64,000 bases of DNA from Malania oleifera (GCF_029873635.1 NC_080426.1:54884093-54948092), one strand, 5' to 3'; positions 33,501 to 46,505 are shown, numbered from the stretch's first letter. Numbers and translations: made by a program. The notes: generated by a model from the letters alone, not told the origin.

Positions 33501-34972
33501 TCATCAAAGGAATATGACAAGGACCCATCAATCTTTGGCAGTGCACACCCGGAAAGAGGAGTTTTCCATCTGCTGATTGGTATCTCTTTGTACATGAACC
33601 TAACATCAGTTTCTTGGTTGTCAATAACGCCCTGTCTTTCTCAATACGAAACACTGCTCTGCAGTCATGGAGCTGTAGCCTAACATATTAAGCTATGAGG
33701 AGTTCATCCTCTTTTAATTGGCTGCCTAACCAAATAACTTTCTGATCCTAAGGAAAAAATAACCTCTTCAGGCCGCAGTTTGACATTACTTTGCTCCAAA
33801 TTTCCCTTGGATGCACAATAAATCAATTCTAATTATATCCTATTCCACTTATTGCGTAACAACAGGTTGATGCATGAACTACTACTTGTGAGATCATGTA
33901 GAAACCACAGGCATAAATCTTCATGAGAACTTGTAAAATTGCCCCAACATGTGTTCTGCAACTTGTTTACATGCTTCAAGGACTGCTAATAATTCCACCT
34001 TAGCACTGCTAATGAAAAAGGGAAGATAAGCAAACATAATGTTAAAGAAGCTGAAAAATTAGCCAAAACAAGTTCTGAAGAGACTGAAAAAATTTATCAT
34101 GATTATCCCAAAAAAAAAAATTTCATCACGGTCAGAGAACCATGGAAATGACCTAGACAATGACCTGAGAACATAACAATAAAAAAATTCAAAAAACAAA
34201 CATACAAATCTGTTTACCACATCAATTCAGGACGGGCATTTAATAATTGTGCAATTCAATCAGTAAACATAGCATTTCAATCACACTAACAACATCACAT
34301 TAAAGTTGAAAATGTGTTCCTATTATTAGAACAATTAAGTACAACTACAGTATTAGTAATTAAATAAAACAAAACAGAAGCACAAGGAGATCATACCATG
34401 GAGTAATGTAGGCCAGTACAGGATATGTATAATGCCGGTGAGACATATTTCCCAAAACATTCTCATTCTCCTGAATTTCTTACGAATTCCAAGAACAATC
34501 ACAAAAAGCCCTCTTAAACAACGGAATCAGAACAAATAATGCAGAAATCCGCAAGGTTGCCGAGAAAATGACGAAAACTACGAAGAAAAAATAAATCCTA
34601 AATTTTCATTTCTTACTCCTCCCCCCCCCCCTCCCCCCCCCCCCCCTCCAATCATTCTCTGCAGTCAAACAGTAGATAAAGATCAAATGCACCAAAAGAC
34701 TGAGGGATTACAGTACATACAGCGAGAATTTCTCGATAGTTCATATTGGCTTTGACGAGGCCACGTTGGTGTACGTCTAAGAGTGAATTCTTGCGTGGAG
34801 CGTATTTTATGCGGTACACGAGCATGGAAATTGAAGCAGATACGAGGAAGACGACGAAGAAGACGATGGTGAGCTTGCTTTCTTTGCTTTGATTTTGACG
34901 ATTTGACGTTCCATCTCGGTTTCGACGGCCACTGGAATCGGCAGCTACTCGGCGGTCTCGCTTCCTGGCCAT
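27576..34972 (-). CDS. CHID1: Chitinase domain-containing protein 1-like (GH18 family), eight exons
   Basis: Exons (minus strand): 34972-34721, 34470-34397, 32135-32055, 31515-31431, 30724-30627, 29687-29600, 28782-28431 and 27829-27576. They join in frame to 1284 bp (427 aa plus TAA) with GT-AG introns. Residues 1-33 are basic (MARKRDRRVA...). Residues 34-55 (LTIVFFVVFLVSASISMLVY) form a signal anchor, so the protein should enter the secretory pathway. Residues about 98-427 are a GH18 barrel: PVLAYITPWNSKGYDLAKRF, LEGRHNADMGWISDLRKKG, then DYDGIVLESW (200-209), which keeps the terminal Glu of the GH18 site but not the full DxxDxDxE. The C-terminus has GISIWEIGQGLDYF. Length fits the CHID1/SI-CLP family, whose animal members bind chitin oligosaccharides; the plant role is not clear to me. 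The start is the first ATG of exon 1 and fits family N-termini. It is the only apparently intact gene in the window. Confidence 0.92.
32418..33006. mobile_element. MITE with ~90-bp terminal inverted repeats in intron 2 of the CHID1-like gene
   Basis: The left end reads ACAAAATGCACTAACCTCC, then GGAGGTTTGC, then GCATGGACCTCCCCT. The reverse complement of the right end reads ACAAAATACACTGACCTCC, then AAGGTTTGCC, then GTGCAGACCTCCCCT. Similarity continues for about 90 bp. The element is about 589 bp with no coding capacity; the target duplication is unclear. Long TIRs suggest a Mutator-like source, which is inference. Confidence 0.75.
33100..33600 (-). pseudogene. RNase H-like (RVT_3 type) remnant in intron 2
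   Basis: On the minus strand, in shifting frames, RWKTPLSGCALPKIDGS (about 33560) resembles the start of a plant RVT_3 RNase H (usual W..P..G..K.N.DGS). GTIRDHLGISLIAYAV and LMHELLSILRGLRW follow (33480-33355), with the catalytic Asp and Glu positions recognisable. LPDMARDMIIQD near 33160 resembles the usual end. This is probably the tail of a LINE or a domesticated RVT_3 gene copy. It is on the same strand as the host gene but lies inside its intron and is broken. Confidence 0.5.
34618..34648 (-). repeat. Poly-G/poly-C tract in intron 1 of the CHID1-like gene
   Basis: About 30 bases that are C with only two or three T on the plus strand, so nearly pure G in the sense transcript. It lies in the 250-bp first intron, near the start of the gene. 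Confidence 0.9.
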
Positions 34973-35180
34973 TCCGAGTCACGCTCGACTTAGTGTCCTC
35001 GTTGGAGCAGAGAGCACATGGTCCATTTGAAAAGAAAATATTAGCGACCAGAAGAAGAGTACCACGTCATCCGCCATCCGTACTCTTAAACCAACGATAA
35101 GACGCCACTCGTTAGCAGAAAATCTATTTTCATTTGTCAAAATAGTTAAAACTAAAACAAAATATACCTATTTATGCCCT
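34973..35180 (-). promoter_or_regulatory. Presumed promoter and 5' leader of the CHID1-like gene
   Basis: The sequence between the start codon and a SINE at 35184. It is less AT-rich than its surroundings. No convincing TATA box was seen, as is common for housekeeping genes. Position is the only evidence. Confidence 0.35.
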
Positions 35181-35183
35181 TGG

Positions 35184-35440
35184 GTAATGGCTCACGTGGC
35201 AAGGGCGGGCTTGGGATGGGCCACTTACTGGTTTAAGTCTCGATTCCTGTCTCAAGTGAGCAAATCCTGTATTTACCCCTGCGCAGTGAGAGGGGTCTTG
35301 TTGCATGGACGTGGGAGTAGTCTAATTACCTTGTGTCACCACCAGAGTGTGCCAGAGTGTGTTCGGTTAATGAGAGTATCAACTAGAGTGTCAAATGGAT
35401 GAACCGGGGAAGTCAGGACACTCGACGTAATAAAAAAAAT
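35184..35440 (+). mobile_element. tRNA-derived SINE upstream of the CHID1-like gene
   Basis: An A box-like TGGCTCACGTGG (35188-35199) and a B box-like GTCTCGATTCC about 40 bp on are followed by a body without coding capacity (GGACGTGGGAGTAGTC near 35310) and an A-rich tail TAATAAAAAAAATAG near 35430. Its head differs from the SINEs at 25490 and 46560. Confidence 0.65.
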
Positions 35441-36882
35441 AGATTTATTTATTATTTGTTGTATTGCAATGAAAATAAAAAAAATAGAAATGTGTCACAC
35501 TAGCCTTACATTTTTATCCATAGTACAATCTCTTTTATGCTTAAAGAAGGAAAAATTACAACTTTTTTTTAGGATGGATTTGAATATGTATGGGTTTGGA
35601 TTGGAAGTAATATAATTTTGTATTATATTTTATTTAAATTTATATAAATTTAAATTTAAGAACTTTAAATTTCAAGTATATAATAATAGTTGAAAAATTC
35701 CTGTAATATTATATCGTTAGACTCTTAATTAATTACTTTAAAATTATCAAGGTGCATAGTGTGGAAAACTCATAAGTTAAGGCAGTAGCTTGAGATACTT
35801 AGCATGAGGTTATCTTGATACGATGATTTAACAATTTATATTGTCAAACGAGAAACACATAGATGCTAAGTTGTTTGCACAACATGGTCAATGCTGGACA
35901 TGGTAGGGGCAATGGTTAACTTGGTATGTCATGTGCCTCATTGACATATGGTGTTGCTATTATGTGGAATAAGTCATGATTAAGGGAAAGCCATGTTTGA
36001 CACAAAGGTGTTGACCTATGGGCAGTGTACAATCTCAATGTTAAACGTGATAATGTTGGCATGTTGAATATGTTGGGCAATTACTTAGTAGTTTTCATTG
36101 TAAGATTGACATACAAGTTTGTTTGAAGGATGAAGTGGTGGGTTGACATTTGGACATATTTCTAACCACATAATTGTAGATATAACTTCTTTTACCTTAT
36201 TGGCAGTTGTTGAGTGCATCTAATACAACTTAGGCAGTTGGGGTTGTCAATTGTATACTCTAGGTATATAATTAAGGGTGTCAAATGTGTATTATATGAT
36301 ATGTGGGTGGCATGGGGCATTGGAAGGAATTCATGCAGGGCGTTTCTACACATGTTAAGAGTGTGTAATCCTTATCTTTGAATAAGAAAGAGGTTGTGAG
36401 GTGTTCCTCTTGCAAATATTGATGCATTATGAATATTATTTCATTGTTCAACACTTGCAGGACTTAATCAATGTATTTGAGTGTCATTGGCTTAACTAAG
36501 TTAGACTTAGTGCCATTGCAGTGTGAAGGTATGCGGTAATGACTTAGACCATGTGATACATACTATCATAGGAGGTTAATTATGACTAAACCAAAAGATA
36601 AAAAGTTCTAGAATTATACCAATTGATTGTCTTTTTTTTTTTTTTAACTTGAATTACATTGGGTTATGTGGGGAGGACCTTAGGTTGCAATTTGGACATT
36701 TGAGTGACATCTTCTTAAGATAAACAACAAGAAATAGTTAATACAATATGTGTTAAAGGAACAAATTTACAATGTGTAAAAACGGAATGAGGCTTTCTCC
36801 ATATGTTTATGTGGCAATATTCTTCCTTTTTTCATTCTTTTATTTCAGATCTCTCTTTAACCCCTTTATCTCTTTATACTCA
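35441..36882. other. Intergenic, nothing recognised
   Basis: AT-rich single-copy-looking DNA without domain-bearing frames, RNA genes or element ends that I could see. Confidence 0.4.
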
Positions 36883-37243
36883 TGACTATGTCTCTTCTCG
36901 TTGCATAACCTTTTCATTTTCAAGTTTTCATGCAACCTATTGGATATAGAGACCTTCAATTGAAGACAAATGTGGAAATTTCTCTTGTTTAAAGGGGGCT
37001 TCTTTGGTCGTGGAGGGTGCTCTCATGATCAACTCTTACTGGTGTCATGGCCCTTATGGGCATTATGATCGCGCTCTAGCTTTCCTTTGGTTTTGATGTG
37101 GCGATTTGAGGTTGCAAGTGGAGCCTTCTGATGAAGTCCTCCCTTCCTAGTGGTGTTACTCAACAATCAATGTAGGCAAGACTCAGGTTATTGCAATCCA
37201 AACTCCTTGTGATCTCTTGACAAAACTTTTTCTTGCAACTTAG

Positions 37244-39589
37244 TGATGTAGGACGGGATGGATCGACCTAGGCTTACGGGTCAACCCTCACACAAGCACA
37301 TACACTCAAAACACTTTAAATTAATAATTTAATTATCCGAACATAAACACCATAAATCATGCTATATTTCACATGTTGGAATTTTGAGAAGGTATAGATT
37401 TTATCCAGAAATAAGTCCCAAGCGTTTACTGATCAAGGAGTCTAGTTTTATGCGGAAGATGTTACTTTCAAAATCAAGATTTCAAGTTTTAAGCTACCAA
37501 GCTAACATTCATACAATTGATTTAAGCTAGCAAGTATCAATATTGAAATCTATGGATTCAAATGTGCTATTCAAATATGGAATTTTAGATTTTCAAGAAA
37601 GACATACACAATATGAGTAAGGGTTCAAAACAAATACTGAGTTACCTATAGATACGTTGGATGACTTTGACGTCGTTCAACACAAGTTAGACCACACCTT
37701 AAGTCCCTCGTGCAAGCTTTGAAATACCAAGACAAACGCAACAATGGAGAGTAGATGATGATGGCCGTGTGGGCGTATGAAGGGTGTTTCCGTGTGGGTT
37801 AGAGAGGGAGGATATGGTGATGGAGTGATATATGGATTAATTATATAAAAGAAGGGTGAATTGGTTATGTGGGCAAGCTTCGTCGACGAAGCCAGAGTTC
37901 GTTGACGAAGTCCCTTCTGTACTCGGCGACGAAGTTCAGGTGCTCGTTGACGAGGAGAAGCCAAGAGGTTTTGGGAAACCAGGAATCTTAAGCTCCTCGA
38001 CGAGGTCACCGTCTCGTCGATGAGGATGCCATTTTGTCGACAAGGATGATCGAGTCAAGGGCTATAAATATCAGTTTCCATTACTTCCAAGTTAAGAAAT
38101 CTAAAAAAAATCTCCTCCTTCTCTCTCTAGAACTTGAAGATCACTCTCTCTCTAGATTCCTTCGTTATTTGTCGCCTAATTCGTAAATTTGACGTTACCA
38201 CATAGATCAGGGTAGGATTCTCTTCGCGAATAGTGGATCGGAATCTTGTTTCGAGCGATTTCGGGTTTTAGTCCAAAATCGAGGTAAAGCTCAGTTTCCA
38301 TTTTTGTTTCGAAATATGTGTAGTAGTGCGAATTGCAAGGAAGTATTGTTCTGCGTTGTTTAGGTTTTGGTGTCTCGATTCGTAGTTTTGGGAGCCGTAC
38401 AGTTTGTGGTTCGATTTCGGGGTTAAAGTAAGGGGATTCTGTTTATATCAGTTTATTTTTGAAATCAAGATCGGTTAACCTGTAGATTATGATCGTATGT
38501 ATGTTTTGACTACTTATTTGGGAAAATTTATCAAGTAAAAATGCAGGATTTTGGGTTACAGTTTTCGAGAAAATCAAGATTTTCGGGTATCATCTCTACT
38601 TTGTGTGGAAAACTGTATGTGGTATTTAAACTGTATTATTGAGGTGACCGTATCCCTATTTGTATAAAACTGTATGCTTGAGTTGGAAAACGATATGATT
38701 TACGGTATATCAAATAAATGTGGAATGTATGGTTGTATGTAATTGTTCCAGGTATTTTGTAAAATAGTTATGTGGTGGCTAATTACTGTACGCTGATGAG
38801 TATACGAACATGAGTTCCAAAATGATTCCATATTTTGTGAAATCAGCTAGTGGCGGCTAATTACCGTATGCTGAAACAACTATGTGGCGACTAATTACTG
38901 TACGTTGTGCCATGTGTCGGTTTATTATCGTGGGCGAGAGTATCAGGCTCTATATCCGAGGATGTGAAATATAGTCTGTTAGTTCTGGCTAGTCACTGAA
39001 GGGTGTGAGCTACACCGTATTGGCGACGTACCGCTGTGAGGCTTCGGTTATCACAGGGTATCAGTTGCTTGAGTGTGACGACACTGACCGTATGTTTGGG
39101 TATTGTATGTACTAGAATGGATTTGTGAAAATACTAGAACTGTATAGAACTATATGGTAATGTTTCGAAACTGTAACGTATTGTATGGTGTTATGTTTTA
39201 CGTAAAATAATACTGGTATGTCACACACTGATATAACTTGCTTTCTTCCTTACTGAGAGGTGTCTCACCCCGAATGTATATACAAATGTTTTCAGGTCCT
39301 TTGGGTAGCTAAAACTAACATCCTAACATCCGAAAGCACCTAATAATCTTCAAATGAAATGTCCAAACAGATACAAATCCAAGGAAAATAATAATAAAGT
39401 CTTCCATCATAAAAGTCATCCATCAAAAGCCTTCAAATCCCGTATGTACTTCAAAATAGTTAAGAACAAAAGCGGATATTGGGAGGTCATCCATGTGTCA
39501 TTATCTTGGTAAAGGAGTGGACATCGGGAGATCGTCCACATGTCACCATGTCTGCAAAGAAAATGGGCAGGGCATGTTGATCCCCATCA
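37244..39589 (+). mobile_element. Double-ended LTR-like insertion 'F' (2.3 kb) with TSD CTTAG
   Basis: The insertion is bounded by CTTAG at 37239-37243 and 39590-39594, and the empty site is visible in duplication unit 2. It begins TGATG and ends CATCA. The right part (38040-39310) is a plus-strand LTR: TATA GGGCTATAAATATC near 38061, CT-rich patch, a body matching LTR E, and CTTACCTGAG-type motif TTACTGAGAGGTGTCTC ... TTTTCAGG (39250-39296). The left part (37244-37870), read on the minus strand, has a TATA-like box, a CT-rich patch and a terminal CATCA. The two share one GTCGAC block (37878-38040). It lacks the expected TGTAA start. Confidence 0.6.
37878..38042. promoter_or_regulatory. GTCGAC palindrome array of insertion F
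   Basis: CTTCGTCGACGAAG (37878-37891), CTCGTTGACGAG, CTCCTCGACGAGG, TCTCGTCGATGAGG and TTTGTCGACAAGG recur up to the TATA at about 38061. A TATA-like TTTTATATAAT also lies on the minus strand on the other side (37848-37838), so the block could serve two directions. Confidence 0.65.
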
Positions 39590-40233
39590 CTTAGATGATT
39601 TTTATATTACTACTAACTACAACATTAATGACTAGGTTGTTCAATTCATTTTGGATGCCACTTCACGATTAATGCCATTCATCTCTCCAAATAGATTCAT
39701 TGAAATAGACTTTTTGTAAGTATTCTTGCTAGCAACTGAGTCAATGTTTTGTGGTACCATTAGGTTGATGGATCATACAATTTTATTCATTCACCTAATA
39801 AAATTTTAATTAGTTAATTTTTTTTTTGTTGCATGCTAAAAGAAAGCAATTAAAAAGAGCTAATCCTATAGATTTTGGACGTTAAGTTATGCATTGGTGG
39901 CAACAATGGGTTTTGCTATGAACTATTTGCGAAAACGAAAACAAGGATTTCAAGATTTATAGGGCAAAGATGATTTTTTTTTTTTTTTTGCTAATTTTTT
40001 TCTCAACATTTAGGTACAATATTTTTAACAAAATCTTATAAATCATTTTTATTTATAATAATTGCGTACTTTTATACTGATGTCTCCTTTATGTTAATTG
40101 TTTATGTGGGTGAGTTTTTCTATTGCACAAAAGCCGGATAAATATTTTAGCATCATGTCCATCTAGATCGAAATCCATTTTTGGATCACTTTTTTATGGG
40201 TTAATCCAACCCACTTTCCTATGCACTTCTTAA

Positions 40234-42599
<2,366 letters not shown>

Positions 42600-43020
42600 A
42601 GAAAAAGAGTTACGAATCCACCATTAAAACACCCCCATATAACCAACTTGGAAACTTTAATACATACACATTCATGAGAGGGAATCGTTATAAGGCTACA
42701 ATAAAAACCCTCATATAAATGCCCATAAAATTTTATAATCCCCATAAACGCAATAATGCGCTCATCAATGTCGAATCAATGGAGGGTCAACCTCCACCAC
42801 TATAAAAAGAGATTTGGAGAAGAGATAAAACATCTCATTAATACTCACTCTTTCTACTGTTGCAATTCATAGTCTCTCATTAGTCACTTACTTAGACATC
42901 AGAGTGATCCCTGGAGTGCACTTCGGGTCCTTCAAGCCATCCTTACGTGACTCTTTTCAGGTGGTCGTGATCAGGAAACGATTCACGAAGATCGTTCAAT
43001 TTTCAAGCAGCAACATTGCT
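42600..43020 (+). mobile_element. Fossil gypsy (TAT/Ogre-like) LTR
   Basis: CTATAAAAAGAGA (about 42801) is followed at 42895-42930 by ACTTAGACATCAGAGTG and CTTCGGGTCC, then CTTTTCAGG (42954-42962). This TATA - ACTTAGGCATCGGAGTG - CAGG order is usual for the R/U5 part of TAT and Athila LTRs. I cannot find its ends or a partner LTR. Confidence 0.55.
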
Positions 43021-43929
43021 AAAATTTGTAATTATTACCATCGAAAATTGAAAATGTTTATTATATTTTCTTTTTGAGTATTAAAGAACATATAACTACA
43101 AACCATTGAGAATTTTTAGAAACTAATTTTAGAAAATTCAAGCACCAATTATTTGACGAAGTTTCTAAGAGAAATTATCCAATATAATAACATGAAAATT
43201 GAAATAAAAAGATGTTGTTTACTTATAGGTTTTAAGTTTAGTCTTGTTTATATATATATATATATTTGAGAAGTTATAGATTTTTATTTTTATTTGAGAT
43301 GAATTTTTTTCAAAGAATTAGTTTTCTTGGCAATATTAGGTGTGCATTGCCAAAATGAAAGATATGGTAAATACTGTTAACTTTGGAGAAATGCAGATAA
43401 AATAATCAAGTATTTGAAATGGGTTTACCATTTTGTAATTAATGATGTGAATTTCAAATTCAGGTGTTGCGCGCCTAACCAGCAAAAGACTCAAAAATCC
43501 CTATTCTATTGGTATAATTTTCCGAATCATTCATTCACCAACAAAGGCAAGCAAAGGACAAAGGCAATTGATACTTGCTTTATTCTAAGCATCTAGATGC
43601 TTCTCTAAAGGGTTATAAGTATTTAGATGGTAAGTAAGGGCTATTAAATTAATTAAACTACAAGTGACTTTTAAAGTTAATAAACTGATGTGTACTATAA
43701 TTTTGTACTTTTTATATATTAAAAAATTGGTTAATGACAAATAATATACAATATTGCACATCATGTGGGTTATAACCTAGTTAAAAGGAATATCCACGTC
43801 CAATTCATGTATTTGGAAAAAAAAATGCATGTATATCAACATTACTAAACTTATTAGAAATAGTCTGTGATGATTACATTAAAGTTACAGATGGTTGGAT
43901 TAGTGAACTCAGACATCTTATACTTAGTT
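43021..43929. other. Intergenic, nothing recognised
   Basis: AT-rich; a TATATA run near 43250. No coding signal found. Confidence 0.35.
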
Positions 43930-44064
43930 TGTAACGATCCAGAAAATACTGATATTTAAATATTAAAGAGAGAGGAAAAATGGAAACAGGAACATAAGGA
44001 GGCAGTAAACTTCGTTGACAAAATCGCATTTTGGAGATAATAATGATAATATTAATTTCAAGGA

Positions 44065-44262
44065 ATTGGCAGAATTCGTCGACGAATACAGGGCTTCATC
44101 GACGAGTACATAAGGAAATTCGTCGACGAATACAGGGCCTCGTCGACGAGAAAGTACCGAGAGGCGTTATGGGGCAACCAGAATTTCGTCAACGAATATA
44201 GGGACTCGTCGACGAATTTATTGAAAGATTCGTCGACGAGATGACGTGTCTCGTCGACGAAG
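44065..44262 (+). promoter_or_regulatory. GTCGAC palindrome array upstream of LTR A TATA box
   Basis: Six intact GTCGAC cores and several one-base variants lie in about 200 bp, alternating ATTCGTCGACGAAT (44074-44087) and CTCGTCGACGAG (44139-44150). The TATA box follows within about 10 bp. This is the densest array in the window. Confidence 0.85.
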
Positions 44263-44840
44263 GCCGTAGTATATAAGGGGAAAAATTGGATTTTTATCAC
44301 TTATCCGCGCCCCTCTCTCTTTTCTCTCTCTCTCTACGACTCTCTCTCTCACTTATCTCTTCGTTTCCTTGCCTGTTTCTCGCCGGATCGAAGATCTGAG
44401 GCTACCATGACGCTCTTGGCGAGATTCTTTGCAAGTCTGTTGGAGCTGATCGCTGGAAAAGTTGGGTTGGATTTCGTCTCAATCTTAGGGTAAGACATTT
44501 TATTCAGTATTTGTCTTTCCCTCAGTTATAAGAAATGTTGTAGGTAAGAAAATATTGATATTTTGTTATAGGGGATTGTGTTTTCAGGATGATGAGCTAT
44601 GAACCCTATAGGTATAGAGTCAGAGTTTTATAGGGGTTTTTCAGAGTTAAGGTAAGGGAAATATGCTATGCTAGGGATTTTCATAATGCTATCAGAGACT
44701 TCATAGATACATATTTATACCAGTTTATTAAACAGTGTTTATAGAATATGAGTTTAAATACATGTGTGGCCTAAGTAGATTTTTATGTAATGAAGAAATG
44801 TATACAACTTTCATGATGAATCGTACTATACTAGATATAC

Positions 44841-44842
<2 letters not shown>

Positions 44843-44880
<38 letters not shown>
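44843..44880. repeat. (TA)n microsatellite in LTR A
   Basis: About 19 TA dinucleotides; a shorter run lies at 44938-44957. Confidence 0.95.
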
Positions 44881-44883
<3 letters not shown>

Positions 44884-46329
44884 CATAGAAATGTACTTGC
44901 ATATACAGCTTTTATATGAATAGTTTCATGAAACAGATATATATATATATATATATACGTATACATGGGTACAGTTTTGTCTGGATTAGTATTTATATCA
45001 CGGCTTTATACAGAACAGTATATACAGAGTTATAGTATGTCATATTTCGTATTACCATAACATACAGAGTGTATAGACAGATATACAGGGGTAGCATCAA
45101 GATGCTACCGATATAGTATACAGAGATTACAGTATTTACAATATAGAAAGATAGCATTATGGTAACTTTGGAAACATGGTGAAAATAGTAAAAGAGTACA
45201 TATGTATATAGTATTAGATCTCTGTGGAAAGATTACAGACAAATACAATACAAATACAGTTTACAGAGCACGATACCGTTGCTATATACAGATAGAGTGC
45301 AACCACATATCTTAGATAGTGTGTGGGTACCGTCTAACTATACTCGGAGAGGATGTAGCTCCCTAGTACGCTGGGTAGAGGGGGCTAGTTAGACGAGGTA
45401 GCAGCCAGTCCCGTGCCTAAGAGAGGATGCAGTTTGGCCGGGCTGAGGTAGTGTAGAGTATATTGACTTATTTGGAGGGCCGACCAGATGAAGTCCCGCC
45501 TATGGGCCGCACAACCCTATCATAAGGGGTCAAATCATGATGTACAGAGTCCTAGGGATAAAATATAGATATGTAAATGTATACAGTTTTACAGTATATG
45601 ATGAGTATAGTATGATATTATCAATATGAAAAGTAAAAAATACAGACAATACAGTATATCTTAAATTGTGAAAGGAAAATAAGCTTTACAGATGTTTTAT
45701 TGCATTATAGTTCTGTACTATTTTTAAGTATTCTTAACTTAGTTGCCACACACTAATAATAGCATATTTCCACTTACTGAGCGTTGACTCACCCCATTAC
45801 TTTACCATTTTTCAGGTGAGCCAACTAGGCGAGCAGACCAGGATCGCGGATAGAAAGTTGTTTGATCACCCTGGTTATAGGGTGAGTTTTTGTTAGAGCT
45901 GAGTATTTTTGAGTAGATGACGCTGGAGGGGGTATTTTTGTGTGACTATGGTCTGTATATATAGAATTTTGGTATTGCATAGTAAATATGTAAATGGTTG
46001 CATGATATGTGTTTTCGCTGCCTAGGTATGGATATGGATATATATATATAAATGGTATGAATTTTGAGGTCATTACATAGTTGCCATGAGATCATTTGTG
46101 AGGGGCCAAAGTTATACAAATGCATGAATTATGTGATGTTAATGATGTTGATCTTGAGAGAACATGGATTGAGTTAGTTGGACATAAATTAAGCCTTTAT
46201 AATGATTATGCTTAGCCAACAAATAATGATGATGTTTACCATTATAATACTTATACAAGCTCGTGTATATGCTTTCAAGTCTTACCTTACTTTGGTTGAT
46301 GATGATGATGTTTTATGGAAGGTGTGAAA

Positions 46330-46505
46330 AATCTAGGGACAAAAGATTCAATTATACTCATGTCCAACTTATAAATGTCATTGAACATTCAAATGGCCTA
46401 TTGAAGGTTATATTTCTAATGTTAAAGAGGATGACTCCTTTTGACCGTGATTTTAAAATAGATATAGCCATTTCTTGTTTTGTGGTTCATAATTTCATAT
46501 AGAAA
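46330..46505 (+). pseudogene. PIF/Harbinger transposase C-terminal remnant
   Basis: The frame reads NVIEHSNGLLKVIFLMLKRM followed by IDIAISCFVVHNFI and a stop. This matches the C-terminal part of plant PIF/Harbinger (HARBI1-like) transposases, where the Glu of VIER.FG.LK is the third catalytic acid and A...LHNFI follows. The first part of the gene is not recognisable. Solo LTR A lies just upstream and may have split the older element. Confidence 0.65.

Larger units (their letters stand above)
36883..40233. repeat. Tandem duplication, unit 1 (interrupted)
   Basis: Bases 36883-37243 match 40234-41170 apart from an insert in the latter, and bases 39590-40233 match 41173-41813. Shared phrases include TTGCATAACCTTTTCATTT, GCAATCCAAACTCC, GATTTTTATATTACTA and GGATCACTTTTTT. 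The unit is split by the LTR-like insertion at 37244-39589. Confidence 0.8.
43930..46077 (+). mobile_element. Solo Tekay-like gypsy LTR 'A' (2148 bp)
   Basis: It starts TGTAACGATCCAG and ends GGTCATTACA. The TSD TAGTT is at 43925-43929 and 46078-46082. In order: GTCGAC array (44065-44262), TATA (AGTATATAAGGGG, 44269), CT-rich patch, GATCGAAGATCTGAGGC near 44390, the conserved block GGGCCGCACAACCCTATCAT near 45512, and CTTACTGAGCGTTGACTC ... TTTTTCAGG (45772-45816). It is closely related to the LTRs of elements B and C. Confidence 0.92.

Noticed and set aside
33453..33683. 76-codon plus-strand open frame in intron 2
   Set aside because: It is the antisense shadow of the RNase H-like remnant on the minus strand.
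34652..34982. Exon 1 extended past 34721 in the open frame
   Set aside because: The frame continues only into the intron; family similarity stops at NYREILA, where a GTATGT donor lies, and exon 2 continues in phase.
37677..38009. 110-codon minus-strand open frame
   Set aside because: It lies over the promoter part of the LTR-like insertion and reads the GTCGAC array; no domain is recognisable.
42801..42962. Promoter of a host gene (TATA near 42801)
   Set aside because: No gene follows. The TATA - ACTTAGACATC - CAGG order fits a fossil gypsy LTR.
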